This document shows, in pieces, positions 8,728 through 16,898 of a stretch of DNA of 35,355 bases (positions are counted from its first letter, which is position 1; each line of letters opens with the position of its first letter). The notes under the pieces were generated by a model. The model worked only from the letters and a program-made list of their open reading frames with translations. It was not told where the DNA came from and made no database searches. This DNA is from UBA8752 sp049610565 (GTDB lineage: Bacteria; Bacteroidota; Bacteroidia; Flavobacteriales_D; Sanyastnellaceae). The DNA lies in the NCBI GenBank assembly GCA_049610565.1, contig JBMYZR010000023.1:1-35355 (forward strand), in the 5' to 3' direction. The translations under genes and the position numbers were made by a program.

Positions 8728-8748
8728 GCGGTCCAAACCTCAAACCAC

Positions 8749-9186
8749 ATGAACATCCAACATCTACTGGGCACCCTGTTTTGCGTTTGCCTGCTCGCTG
8801 CCGGATGCAGCAAGGAAGGCTGCACCGATGCCAATGCCACCAACTACGATCCTTCCGCAGACACTTTCGATGGGTCTTGCCAATACGAGGGACAAGTGGT
8901 CTTCTGGTACGGAGAAGACGTCAGCAGCGAACTCCAATACATCTACAGCACCTCGCTGAACTTCTACATCGACGGCCAGATTGTGGGCAGCACGGCCACG
9001 AGCCAATTCTGGACAGCAGCTCCCGATTGTGGGGACAATGCATCCATCACGGTGACCAAGGATCTCGGCAATGCGACCTCCTTGGCGAGCACTTATGAAG
9101 TCATCGACAACTATGGAGACGTCGTGTGGACCGGGACCGTCAATTTCGTGGCCAACACCTGTCTGCAGCTCGAGTTGACCAGCTGA
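8749..9186 (+). CDS. Small lipoprotein with C-T-D..NYDP motif
   Basis: 145-residue lipoprotein. The start at 8749 gives MNIQHLLGTLFCVCLLAAGC with lipobox LAAGC (Cys20); the ATG-less upstream extension runs into the terminator at 8702. Directly after the lipid anchor comes GCTDANATNYDPSADTFDGSC, the motif C-T-D-x2-A-x-N-Y-[DN]-x-x-A-x4-DGSC that is common in secreted and surface proteins of Flavobacteriales. The remainder is beta-rich with Cys at two more places and lacks a T9SS sorting domain, so it is likely an outer-membrane lipoprotein with a small beta-sandwich. It is flanked by two nearly identical terminators and so probably forms its own transcription unit. Function unknown. Confidence 0.75.
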   Translation: MNIQHLLGTLFCVCLLAAGCSKEGCTDANATNYDPSADTFDGSCQYEGQVVFWYGEDVSSELQYIYSTSLNFYIDGQIVGSTATSQFWTAAPDCGDNASITVTKDLGNATSLASTYEVIDNYGDVVWTGTVNFVANTCLQLELTS

Positions 9187-9206
9187 ATCGCACCTTAATA
9201 GTTCGG

Positions 9207-9232
9207 AAAAGGCGCCTTCGGGCGCCTTTTTT
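9207..9232. terminator. Bidirectional rho-independent terminator with UUCG loop
   Basis: AAAAGGCGCC-TTCG-GGCGCCTTTTTT, same stem, loop and T-run as at 8702-8727. It separates the convergent lipoprotein gene (stop 9186) and the amidotransferase gene (stop 9240). The A-run on the left side lets it work on both strands. Confidence 0.9.
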
Positions 9233-9239
9233 CTTGGGC

Positions 9240-9824
9240 TCAGACGAGGGTGTCGAGCCACGCGGCGAGCATGCCCCGGCCGTCCGGCGTCAGCACGCTT
9301 TCGGGATGGAACTGCACGGCATGCAGGGGAAGTTCCCGGTGTTGCAAGGCGAGGATGACCTCCGCATCCTCCGCCACTTCTGCGGTGATCTCCCACACGG
9401 CTGGCAAGGAGGGCCGGTCCGCGCACCAGCTGTGGTAGTGCCCAACCTCGAACGAACCGCCGACCGTTTTGAGCAAGGGGTGCTCGGCCACTTTGCGCGC
9501 CTGGCCAGCCATGCCGTGACGGACCGCGTCCATTTGACGAAGGCGTCCCCCACTCCACTCCACCAGCGCCTGAAGCCCCAAGCACACCCCGAGGATGGGG
9601 CGATGCGGAGCCCACGCTTGGACCAAGGCCATCAGGCCCTCACTCTCCGAAGGCAGTCCCGGGCCGGGCGACAGCACGATGCCGTCCATGCCCTCCGCAT
9701 CCTGCGGCCGGCACTCCGCCGCTTGGCGAACCACCACTGAAGCGCCAGCGCGCTCCAGGTCATGCGCAAGGTTCCAGGTGAAGGAGTCCCGGTTGTCGAC
9801 GAGCAAAATGGCCTTTCCCTTCAT
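9240..9824 (-). CDS. Anthranilate / aminodeoxychorismate synthase glutamine amidotransferase
   Basis: 194-residue class I glutamine amidotransferase of the TrpG/PabA type, which makes ammonia from glutamine for the chorismate-using partner (TrpE or PabB). Seen: DNRDSFTWNL at the N-terminus, SPGPGLPSESEG, the nucleophile loop GVCLGLQ with its Cys, HYHSW, and the FHPESVLT motif with catalytic His and Glu. The residue after CLG is Leu, where His or Met is more usual. The start at 9824 (MKGKAILLVDNRDSF) matches the family; upstream codons enter the divergent promoter interval. No trpE/pabB or other tryptophan gene is in the window, so the choice between TrpG and PabA cannot be made; an orphan position slightly favours PabA. 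It is divergent from ridA with only 37 bases between. Confidence 0.88.
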   Translation of the reverse strand: MKGKAILLVDNRDSFTWNLAHDLERAGASVVVRQAAECRPQDAEGMDGIVLSPGPGLPSESEGLMALVQAWAPHRPILGVCLGLQALVEWSGGRLRQMDAVRHGMAGQARKVAEHPLLKTVGGSFEVGHYHSWCADRPSLPAVWEITAEVAEDAEVILALQHRELPLHAVQFHPESVLTPDGRGMLAAWLDTLV

Positions 9825-9861
9825 GCGGCAAAGGTTCGAAGAACCGGGCGATACTTGCACC

Positions 9862-10210
9862 ATGTCGAAGCCCATTGCCAGCTACAGCCCTCACCGCCGC
9901 GCCGGAGATACCGTCTACTGCAGCGGACAAATCCCGCTGATTCCCGAGTCCGGAGAATTGCTCCAAGGCACCATCACCGAGGAGGTGAACCGCGCCATCG
10001 ACAACCTGTCCGCCGTGCTCGACAGCGCAGACAGCGGCCTCGACAAGNNNNNNNNNNACCGTCTTCCTCATCGACCCGCGGGACTACGCAGAAATGGACG
10101 CGGCCTACCGGACCCGGTTCGCCGACCCCCTGCCCGCCCGGGAGGCCGTCTTCGTGGCCGGACTGCCCAAACAGGCCCGCGTCGAAATCAGCGCCATCGC
10201 CGTGGATTGA
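9862..10210 (+). CDS. ridA: RidA family enamine/imine deaminase, interrupted by assembly gap
   Basis: RidA (YjgF/YER057c/UK114) proteins hydrolyse reactive enamines and imines such as 2-aminoacrylate in the cytoplasm. Before the gap: MSKPIASYSPHRRAGDTVYCSGQ with the family strand, then GELLQGTITEEVNRAIDNL. After the gap: TVFLIDPRDYAEMDAAY, and the active-site region PAREAVFVAGLPKQARVEISAIAVD with the catalytic Arg. The ten Ns at 10048-10057 lie where the family normally has four residues of the type VVKT, which needs twelve bases. The reading frame is offset by one base across the gap, so the drawn gap length is wrong rather than the gene being broken. Neighbour of the LptD gene, as I recall in other Flavobacteriales. 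Confidence 0.93.
10048..10057. other. Assembly gap of ten Ns inside ridA
   Basis: Ten unknown bases between codon 62 of ridA and the resumed sequence ACCGTCTTC. The protein family predicts about twelve missing bases; ten is not a multiple of three. Confidence 0.99.
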
Positions 10211-10256
10211 ACCCGGCCGCGCCCCGAATTGTCATTCTATTCCAGCCCACCCCACG

Positions 10257-10424
10257 ATGGAGATCCTCCGCAAAATCCTGCACTACGCCAACCCCGTGAA
10301 CCTCTTCCGCAAGAACGAGGGCGAAGGCATCAACCTCCGGGTCATGCACGGCATCAACAAGGTCTCCATGACCGTCTTTCTGCTGTGCGTCATCTACCTG
10401 CTGATCCGGACCCTGACACGCTGA
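10257..10424 (+). CDS. Small membrane protein, DUF6728-like
   Basis: 55-residue protein. The N-terminal half is amphipathic and basic (MEILRKILHYANPVNLFRKN), followed by INLRVMHGINKVSMTVFLLC and a hydrophobic C-terminal helix (about residues 37-51) ending RTLTR. The INLR-MHGINK- pattern before a single helix resembles the Bacteroidota DUF6728 family as I remember it, so the gene is probably real despite its size. It follows ridA by 46 bases and converges with the lptD gene, the two stops being only three bases apart with no terminator between. Function unknown. Confidence 0.7.
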   Translation: MEILRKILHYANPVNLFRKNEGEGINLRVMHGINKVSMTVFLLCVIYLLIRTLTR

Positions 10425-10427
10425 TTG

Positions 10428-13400
10428 TCAGCGGATCAACCCGGCGCCCTGGAAGCGCTTTTCCACCTTCACATCGCGCAGCATCGACGCCTTGACCGCA
10501 AGGCGCAACTGCAGGCTCTGCTGGATGCCGAACGGCACCCACCGCGCCGTGAATTCCCAGCAATGCAGGTCCCACCGCAGGTTGACCTGTGTGTTCGTGA
10601 ACTCCCCCGCCGTGAAATCATATCCTGACCCCACGGTCAACCGCCAGTCCTCAAACAGCGTGACATCGCCGTTGAACGTCAGGTTCTGGGAAAGGATCGT
10701 GGTGTCGGCCTGAAGGTCCTGACGCCAATTGCGCTGGAGCCGCATCGTGTAGCCCGCCCGGATGCTCCACGGCACCTCGCCCTGGCCGCTCCAGTTTCCG
10801 TTGACCGAGGCGTTCATCCGCTTGAGCCGCAACGCCGGCTTGCCCGACTCCCACAGGAAGCGGTCGATGGTCGCCCCGGTCGTGTCCCGGTCGTACAGGC
10901 TGTGCGTGAAGCCCACATTGACGGGGAATCGGCCGGCAATCGTCGTGAAGCCCGACCCGCTGATGTCGCTCCACCGGATGGAATCCGCCTGCAGGTTGTG
11001 GCTCGCACGGAGCGACAGGTTGTCGATGATGCGCACCTTCCGCACCTCGCCTTCGCGGTCCCGGATCTTGGCCTCCAGATTGTTGTTCAATGTGAAGTTC
11101 AACGCGCCCTGCGCCCCGATGTCGTTGGGGGTATACAGTCCGGGCGCCAGCGGATCGAACACCTCGAGGATGCTCCCGTCGAGCCCGACGACCGTGTCCC
11201 GCCGCTCGAAGGCGGGGTTGTAGCTGAATCCGACCTGGGGCGTGATGACGTGTCGGATGGCGCGCAGTCGGCCCTCCCCCCGGTTGTTGAACGTGCCGTA
11301 GAACTTGGTGTTGGCGCTCACGCCGAGCCGCCAATCGCCGTCGGTGTAGAACCCGCGCAACGTGTCCGTCACCACGCTGTCCGGGACATCCGGGCTCACC
11401 GCCTTGTCGAGCGCCGCGAAATTCCAGTAGCCGTTGTAGGAGACGTTGGGCGTAAAGCTCACGAAGCCCGCCTTGATCTGCGTGGACGCCGTGGCCGTGT
11501 GCCGGACCCCGGCCGTGGCGCGCTCGATGAGGCCGGCCAACCCCTCGTCGAACAACGTGCTGTCCGTGCCGCTGATTTTCTGCTCCGACTTCAGGGCATA
11601 CGTGACGCCAATGCGGTCGTACCACTTTCGGGACACCGCGTCCGGGTTCAGCAGCCGGGACAAGGGCAACTCGAATCGGCTGACGTTGACTCCGAGGGAG
11701 GGCACAACGAGGTCCACCCGGTTCGTGTTGCTGTTCTGGTTGTGACGGGCTGTGGCCGTGATGCTGATGGGCTTGCCGGGAATGGACGCGTTGTAGTTGA
11801 TGCTCGACGAGAAGGAATTGGACAGGAAATCCTCCTGCGTGCTGTTGAGCTGGGACCGGAAGTTCCCGCTCGACCCGAAGTTGACGTTGGCGTTGAACCG
11901 GCCATTGGGCCTGGCCTTGGGGTCCTGGTTGTGACTCCACCGGACAAAGAACTCCGTGCGCCGCGAGGCGCCGGGGTCGCCTGCCGTTCCCCCGGTGACA
12001 ATGCTCGACCGCGACAGCTGGAGGTTGCCATTGAACCGGTAGCGGTAGCGGTATTGGGCCGTGCCCGCCAATCGCCACGTCCCCCGGCTGTAGAGGTCGC
12101 CCTGAATGCGGGCGTCCCAATGGTCCCCGAGGGGCTCGTACCACCCGAGGTCCTTGATGAAGTAGCCCAGTTCTCGGCCGTTTCCGAAGCTGGGAAAAAT
12201 CAGGCCGCGGCTGCGCTCCTGTTTCTGCGGAAACCAGAAAAACGGCAGACCAATGGGCAGCGGGATCTTCCTGACCTTCACGTACATCGGCCCGCTGATG
12301 ACCTTTTCGTCGGGGATGAGCAGGCCGCGGGTGAGGTGGAAATGGAAATGCGGACGTTCGGCATCGCAGGTGCTGAACATGCCGCCCCGCAGGAAGATCC
12401 GCCCGTCCGGAAACCGCTTCGCCCGTTGCGCATGGAAGGTCAATTCGCCCTCCTTGGTCACCGCCTGGCGGCTGAGTCCCTTGCGGCTGTCGAGGTCATA
12501 GCTCAGGCCTTCCTGCGTGAAGGATTTGCCCCCTTGCGTGAACACCGGCTTGCCCATCAGGACGCCCGCACTGTCGGGCACACCGCCCGCCTCGATGATG
12601 CGGTCGCCCGCGAAATAGTCCACCTGCGCCGCCGTGAGCTCGATGCCCGCGGTCTCCACCTTGGCGTCGCCATGCAGGGCCACCTGTTCATCCCGAACGT
12701 GAAACAGGATGCTGTCCGCCGCCGAGTAGACGATGGGGTCCTCGGCATCCGGCCGCAAGGAATCCGGTGGCGCAGTCCACGGCGTCAGGGGCAGCCGTTG
12801 CGCCCAGGTTCCCGGTCCGGACAACGCCGAGGAGTCGGGTCGGCTCCAGAGCGTGAATCCCGGCAGGTGCGCGGCATCCGGCGCTCCATCCAGGGGATGG
12901 TCCTCCAACGCCGCGAGGTCCGAGAACCGGCCGGCCGGCGCGGCGAACAGGGCAATCGACGTGAGTCCGGCGCTGTCCAGCGCCATCCTGATTTCGGTGC
13001 AGGCGGCCCGGTTGGCCTGCGGCAAGGGCGGCGGCAGACTGTCGGCCAGCGCCTGTCGCTCCGCGGCCGTGTCCGGCTCGGCGAAATAGAGCGTCCGGCC
13101 ATTGCCCACCATCACCATGGTCTCCAGCTTTCCGTCCGTGAAGAGCCCGTCAAGGTCACGGCCGGCCAATTGATGGTGGAGGTTGCGTCCGGCGGGACTC
13201 GCCACGAAGGCGTGCCCGCGGACTTCGAGGCGCTCAGGCTCTCCGCCCGTCAGGAACAGCCGAACCGAATCTCCGGTCAGCTGGTCCTCCCCGTTCCACA
13301 GCACGGGCACCCCCTCGAGGTCCACGCGCCCTTCCCCTTCCGACCACGTCAGGGAATCAGCCGCCGCCGTGACGTCGCCGAAATGAAGCGCAGCACCGGA

Positions 13401-14393
13401 CCAGGCCGTCAGCGAACGGCCTTCGGCGCCATCCGTGATGTCCATCCCCGGCGCGGACACCCTCAGGGGCTCGTCGCCTTCGTACAGCCACGCCACGGCA
13501 TGGCCGGACATCGCCACTTCCGAAGCCTCCGGAGCCCCGTCCTCTCCCCGGCCAAAGCGGACCGTGTCGGCCACCAGCCGGTAGGTCGTCGCGGTATCCC
13601 GCATCGCCACGCGCCCGAAGGCGAGCCCCAGCGAGTCTCCCATCGCCAGGCTGTCGGCCAGCACCACCAACGCTCCATCGAGGAATTGGGCCTGGTCCTC
13701 TCCCCGGCCCACGAACCAGCCCGTCTCCGACTGCATGGACCACCTTCCTTCGGAGCACACGATCCCGCCCCCCGGGTGCAGGACCTCCGCCGGCACCGGG
13801 AGGTCCAGCAACTTGTCGTCTGGGCGATAGCGCACCGTTTCAGAGCGGATGTCCACCGTATCGACGGTCATCACGACCTCCCCATTGAACTCCATCGCAC
13901 CGGCATCCTGGTCGTACCAACCCGAACGGCTCTCGATGCGCTCGGTCTCCGTGGTGACCACGCCCCCGTCGGAGAACCGGGCAATGCCCGACCGGAAATC
14001 ATACGTCGTCCGCTCCGTGGTCAGGGTGCGTGGCACGTTGGGGTCGCTCGAATCGACCAGCCGGACCACCCGTCCGGTCATGCGCCCGATGCCGCTGTCG
14101 GGCACCAGCTCGAGCCGGTCGCCGGTCAACACCGCCGTGCCATCCACGGCCTCCACCCGGCCCATCAGCCGGAAGCGCCCGGTCGGATAGCGCCATGCGC
14201 TGTCGCACACCACTTCGGCATCGCCCACGGTCAGGGCGACGTCTCCGATGAGGCGCTGGGCCTCGACGATGGAGGGGTCTCGGCTGATTTCCGAGGCGCG
14301 CTGAATCTCGACCTCAATGGACTGGGCCAAAGAGAAACTCGACAGGGCCAGCAGGACCGGCAAAAGAAACACGCGCCACACCGCGTTGTCCAT
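10428..14393 (-). CDS. lptD: OstA-like / LptD fusion, LPS assembly outer-membrane protein
   Basis: 1321 residues. The start at 14393 gives a signal peptide (MDNAVWRVFLLPVLLALSSF). Residues about 22-525 match the separate OstA-like protein of other Bacteroidota: repeated beta-taco strands (GDVALTVGDAEVVCDSAWRY, GRVEAVDGTAVLTGDRLEL), then TMVMVGNGRTLYFAE, CTEIRMALDSAGLTSIALFA and PGFTLWSRPD, which look like the usual OstA C-terminus. Residues about 550-690 form a second N-terminal periplasmic domain, and about 690-1321 the LptD barrel (ISGPMYVKVRKIPLPIGLPF, FFWFPQKQERSRGLIFPSFG, then alternating aromatic strands). LptD with LptE inserts LPS in the outer leaflet. Two proteins that I expect as separate genes are here one open frame. 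Divergent from the amidase gene, as expected for this locus. Confidence 0.9.
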   Translation of the reverse strand: MDNAVWRVFLLPVLLALSSFSLAQSIEVEIQRASEISRDPSIVEAQRLIGDVALTVGDAEVVCDSAWRYPTGRFRLMGRVEAVDGTAVLTGDRLELVPDSGIGRMTGRVVRLVDSSDPNVPRTLTTERTTYDFRSGIARFSDGGVVTTETERIESRSGWYDQDAGAMEFNGEVVMTVDTVDIRSETVRYRPDDKLLDLPVPAEVLHPGGGIVCSEGRWSMQSETGWFVGRGEDQAQFLDGALVVLADSLAMGDSLGLAFGRVAMRDTATTYRLVADTVRFGRGEDGAPEASEVAMSGHAVAWLYEGDEPLRVSAPGMDITDGAEGRSLTAWSGAALHFGDVTAAADSLTWSEGEGRVDLEGVPVLWNGEDQLTGDSVRLFLTGGEPERLEVRGHAFVASPAGRNLHHQLAGRDLDGLFTDGKLETMVMVGNGRTLYFAEPDTAAERQALADSLPPPLPQANRAACTEIRMALDSAGLTSIALFAAPAGRFSDLAALEDHPLDGAPDAAHLPGFTLWSRPDSSALSGPGTWAQRLPLTPWTAPPDSLRPDAEDPIVYSAADSILFHVRDEQVALHGDAKVETAGIELTAAQVDYFAGDRIIEAGGVPDSAGVLMGKPVFTQGGKSFTQEGLSYDLDSRKGLSRQAVTKEGELTFHAQRAKRFPDGRIFLRGGMFSTCDAERPHFHFHLTRGLLIPDEKVISGPMYVKVRKIPLPIGLPFFWFPQKQERSRGLIFPSFGNGRELGYFIKDLGWYEPLGDHWDARIQGDLYSRGTWRLAGTAQYRYRYRFNGNLQLSRSSIVTGGTAGDPGASRRTEFFVRWSHNQDPKARPNGRFNANVNFGSSGNFRSQLNSTQEDFLSNSFSSSINYNASIPGKPISITATARHNQNSNTNRVDLVVPSLGVNVSRFELPLSRLLNPDAVSRKWYDRIGVTYALKSEQKISGTDSTLFDEGLAGLIERATAGVRHTATASTQIKAGFVSFTPNVSYNGYWNFAALDKAVSPDVPDSVVTDTLRGFYTDGDWRLGVSANTKFYGTFNNRGEGRLRAIRHVITPQVGFSYNPAFERRDTVVGLDGSILEVFDPLAPGLYTPNDIGAQGALNFTLNNNLEAKIRDREGEVRKVRIIDNLSLRASHNLQADSIRWSDISGSGFTTIAGRFPVNVGFTHSLYDRDTTGATIDRFLWESGKPALRLKRMNASVNGNWSGQGEVPWSIRAGYTMRLQRNWRQDLQADTTILSQNLTFNGDVTLFEDWRLTVGSGYDFTAGEFTNTQVNLRWDLHCWEFTARWVPFGIQQSLQLRLAVKASMLRDVKVEKRFQGAGLIR

Positions 14394-14516
14394 GTGGGCA
14401 ACAACGTGGAATTCGTCCTGTCGGTATGCGGTCTGGTTTGCCAACAACGGGCGGCGAAAATTCCCGGCACGCGAGCGCCTGAATGCCCGTCAAAGCTAGA
14501 TAGTTTCACTCCTCGA

Positions 14517-15833
14517 ATGGCGCAGACACGACCCAGCCTTTCCCACACGCGGACTTCCCCTCCTCACGGGGTCCATGCGGCACGTGGCGCTCGCCACAAG
14601 CCGGCCGTCATTGCGGCCATCGCGCTGATCCTGCTCGCCGGCAGCGCCTTCCATCCGCCTGCGGAACCGGCCATGACCGTCGTCATCGACGCCGGGCACG
14701 GCGGCAAGGACCCCGGCAACCTCGGCACCGGGCGATACAAGATTGCCGAAAAGGACATCACGCTCGCCGTGGCCAAGAAGACCGCAGCCTACATCGAAGA
14801 GCGCATCCCGGGCGTGCGGGTCATCATGACGCGGACCAACGACACCTACCCGGAGCTGTCCGAGCGCGTGCGCATCGCCAACGATGCGGAAGCCGACCTG
14901 CTGTTGTCCATCCATTGCGACAGCTTCGAGAAATCGTCGGTCACCGGCAGTTCCACCTTTGTCATGGGCCTCGACAAGAGCGAAGCCAGCCTGCGGGTCG
15001 CTGCCAAGGAAAACGCCGCCGTCTATGAAGAGACGGACACCCGTGGATTCGATCCGGATGACCCCGACACCTTCATTGCCCTGGCCCTCAAGCAGGAAAT
15101 CTACCTCGGGCGCAGCCTCCAGCTCGCCGAACTCATCCAGACCCAGTTCCGCGAACGCGTCGGCCGGAAGGACCGCGGCGTGCGGCAGGCCCCGTATTAC
15201 GTCACGGCCTACTCCAACATGCCGAGCGTCCTGGTCGAACTCGGGTTCCTGACCAACCCCAAGGAAGAGGACTTCCTGCACTCCGAGCAGGGGCAGGACT
15301 ACATGTCGAGCGCCCTGTTCCGCGCTTTCCGGGACTATGCCAAGCAGTGGTTCAGCCTCGAAGCGGCCGTGCAGGACGCGGAGAGCCCCGACCCCAAACC
15401 GGATGCCGGCGAATCCAACACAGACGGGCAGACCGACACAGCGGACACCCCGGCCAGCACCGAGGGTACCGTGGACCCCAAGAACGCACGAGACATCCAG
15501 GCGGCCGAGACGGAGGCCGCGCCCGCACCGCCGGCCTGGCACGCCGACCTGTCCGCTGGGTGCGACGGAACGGTCTGCTTTTCCGTGCAGGCGGCGAGCA
15601 ACCGGCGAGGCGGGCCCCTGACCGGCCCCGCAGGATGGGCCGTTCCCCACACCGTCCAACAACAGATTGGCGCCGTGCACAAGTACCGCGTGGGGTCGAC
15701 CGATTCCTATGCGGAAGCCTGCCGGATGCGCGATACCTTGCGGAAGAATGGCTTTCCCGACGCCTTCGTGGTGGCCTTCGAGAAGGGATCCCGAATTCCC
15801 CTCGAAACCGCACTGAAGAAGGCCAAGGGCTGA
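14517..15833 (+). CDS. N-acetylmuramoyl-L-alanine amidase (Amidase_3) with SPOR-like tail
   Basis: 438-residue zinc amidase that cleaves peptide stems from peptidoglycan glycan chains, needed for daughter-cell separation. After a hydrophobic export segment (residues about 29-44) the Amidase_3 domain shows the zinc ligands and catalytic Glu: VVIDAGHGGKDPG, KIAEKDI, LLLSIHCDSF and SVLVELGFLTN. An acidic, Pro/Thr/Ala-rich linker (about 285-345) leads to a C-terminal domain with CFSVQAASNRRG, YRVGSTDSYAEACRMRDTLRK and PDAFVVAFEKG, which resembles a SPOR (peptidoglycan-binding) fold. The ATG at 14517 gives MAQTRPSL; the frame is open far upstream only because it runs antisense to lptD. The stop lies 13 bases before the MlaD-like gene. 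Confidence 0.92.
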   Translation: MAQTRPSLSHTRTSPPHGVHAARGARHKPAVIAAIALILLAGSAFHPPAEPAMTVVIDAGHGGKDPGNLGTGRYKIAEKDITLAVAKKTAAYIEERIPGVRVIMTRTNDTYPELSERVRIANDAEADLLLSIHCDSFEKSSVTGSSTFVMGLDKSEASLRVAAKENAAVYEETDTRGFDPDDPDTFIALALKQEIYLGRSLQLAELIQTQFRERVGRKDRGVRQAPYYVTAYSNMPSVLVELGFLTNPKEEDFLHSEQGQDYMSSALFRAFRDYAKQWFSLEAAVQDAESPDPKPDAGESNTDGQTDTADTPASTEGTVDPKNARDIQAAETEAAPAPPAWHADLSAGCDGTVCFSVQAASNRRGGPLTGPAGWAVPHTVQQQIGAVHKYRVGSTDSYAEACRMRDTLRKNGFPDAFVVAFEKGSRIPLETALKKAKG

Positions 15834-15846
15834 CCCGACACACCGC

Positions 15847-16893
15847 ATGCAGAAAGGCAGGGAAATCAAGATTGGCGTGCTCGTCCTCCTGGGCGGCATC
15901 CTGCTGGTGTTGGGCGTGAACTACCTCAAGGGCTTCGACCCGTTCGGCAACGGGCGCGCGTTCAATGCCGTCTACGACCGGATTGACGGACTGGCCGTCT
16001 CCAACCCCGTCGTCGTCAACGGCTTCAAGGTCGGCCAGGTCTCCGCCATCGACTTTGACTCCCGGGGCAATGGCGCCCTGATGGTCACCTTCATCATCGA
16101 GCAGCCCAACCTCCAGCTGCCCGACGACACCAAGGCCCGCATTGTGTCCAACGACCTGTTCGGCACCAAGGCCATTGACCTGATCGCCGGACGCAGCACG
16201 GGGCTGGCCCAACCCGGTGATACCCTCCCTTCCGAAATCGAAATGGGCATCGCCGAGTCGGTCAAACAGGAGCTCATCCCCCTTCGGCAGCGCACCGACC
16301 AACTCATCGCAGGCGTGGATGAAATCCTGCTCAACCTCCAGACGGTGTTCCAGGACAGCGCCACCCAAGGACTGCCCAAGGCCTTCGAGAGCATCCAGCG
16401 GACCATGGAGAACCTCGAGAGCACCTCGCGGACGCTCGACATGACCGTCGAGGAAAACAGGACCGCGCTCAAGGGCATCGTGGACAACATGGAGAACCTG
16501 ACGGGCTTCATCAACGACCAGCAGGGCAACCTCTCCAACGCCCTCGGCAACTTCAGCCAGATCTCCGACTCCCTCGCCAACCTCGAACTCGCCTCCACCC
16601 TGAAGCGGGCCGACGCGTCCATCGCCGAATTGAACCGGGTGCTGGAAGGGCTCAATGCCGGTGAAGGCAGCCTCGGAAAGCTCCTGAAGAGCGACAGCCT
16701 GCACGATGGCCTGCTCGCCACCAACAAGGAATTGCAGTTCCTGTTGAACGACTTGTACCTCAATCCACAGCGGTACGTGCGCGTTTCCGTGTTTGGCGGC
16801 AAGGAAAAGCGGAAATTGAGTGAAAAGGAACTCGAACGTCTGCAGCGGCTCATCGACGCCGAGCTCGACGAACGGGAGTCCAACGCGAATTGA
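15847..16893 (+). CDS. MlaD/MCE-domain phospholipid transport protein
   Basis: 348 residues. One N-terminal membrane helix (IGVLVLLGGILLVLGVNYL) is followed by the MCE domain at about residues 38-115 (AVYDRIDGLAVSNPVVVNGFKVGQV, LPDDTKARIVSNDLFGTKAI). The rest, about 130-320, is a long coiled coil (EILLNLQTVFQDS, LESTSRTLDMTVEENRTALK), which in MCE proteins may form a tunnel or bridge between membranes. MCE proteins carry lipids between inner and outer membrane. No mlaE or mlaF is near; an MCE gene here without its ABC partners, directly after the amidase, is the arrangement I know from Flavobacteriales. Its TGA overlaps a TTG that could also start the next gene. Confidence 0.9.
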   Translation: MQKGREIKIGVLVLLGGILLVLGVNYLKGFDPFGNGRAFNAVYDRIDGLAVSNPVVVNGFKVGQVSAIDFDSRGNGALMVTFIIEQPNLQLPDDTKARIVSNDLFGTKAIDLIAGRSTGLAQPGDTLPSEIEMGIAESVKQELIPLRQRTDQLIAGVDEILLNLQTVFQDSATQGLPKAFESIQRTMENLESTSRTLDMTVEENRTALKGIVDNMENLTGFINDQQGNLSNALGNFSQISDSLANLELASTLKRADASIAELNRVLEGLNAGEGSLGKLLKSDSLHDGLLATNKELQFLLNDLYLNPQRYVRVSVFGGKEKRKLSEKELERLQRLIDAELDERESNAN

Positions 16894-16898
16894 GCACC

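Noticed and set aside
6670..8736. Long minus-strand frame opposite the LPP20-like lipoproteins
   Set aside because: Lipobox signal peptides and family motifs support the plus-strand genes; the minus-strand frame has none.
9862..10210. ridA as a real pseudogene
   Set aside because: Both sides of the gap are intact in protein terms, and the frame offset arises only from the placeholder length of ten Ns.
10902..14516. Very long open frame on the plus strand opposite lptD, running on into the amidase
   Set aside because: It is antisense to a gene with clear LptD motifs; long GC-rich shadow frames are expected with strong third-position bias. Only the part from 14517 has protein-family similarity.
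16890..16898. TTG start for the HdrC-like protein overlapping the mlaD stop
   Set aside because: An ATG three codons later fits the membrane helix start; TTG kept only as alternative.
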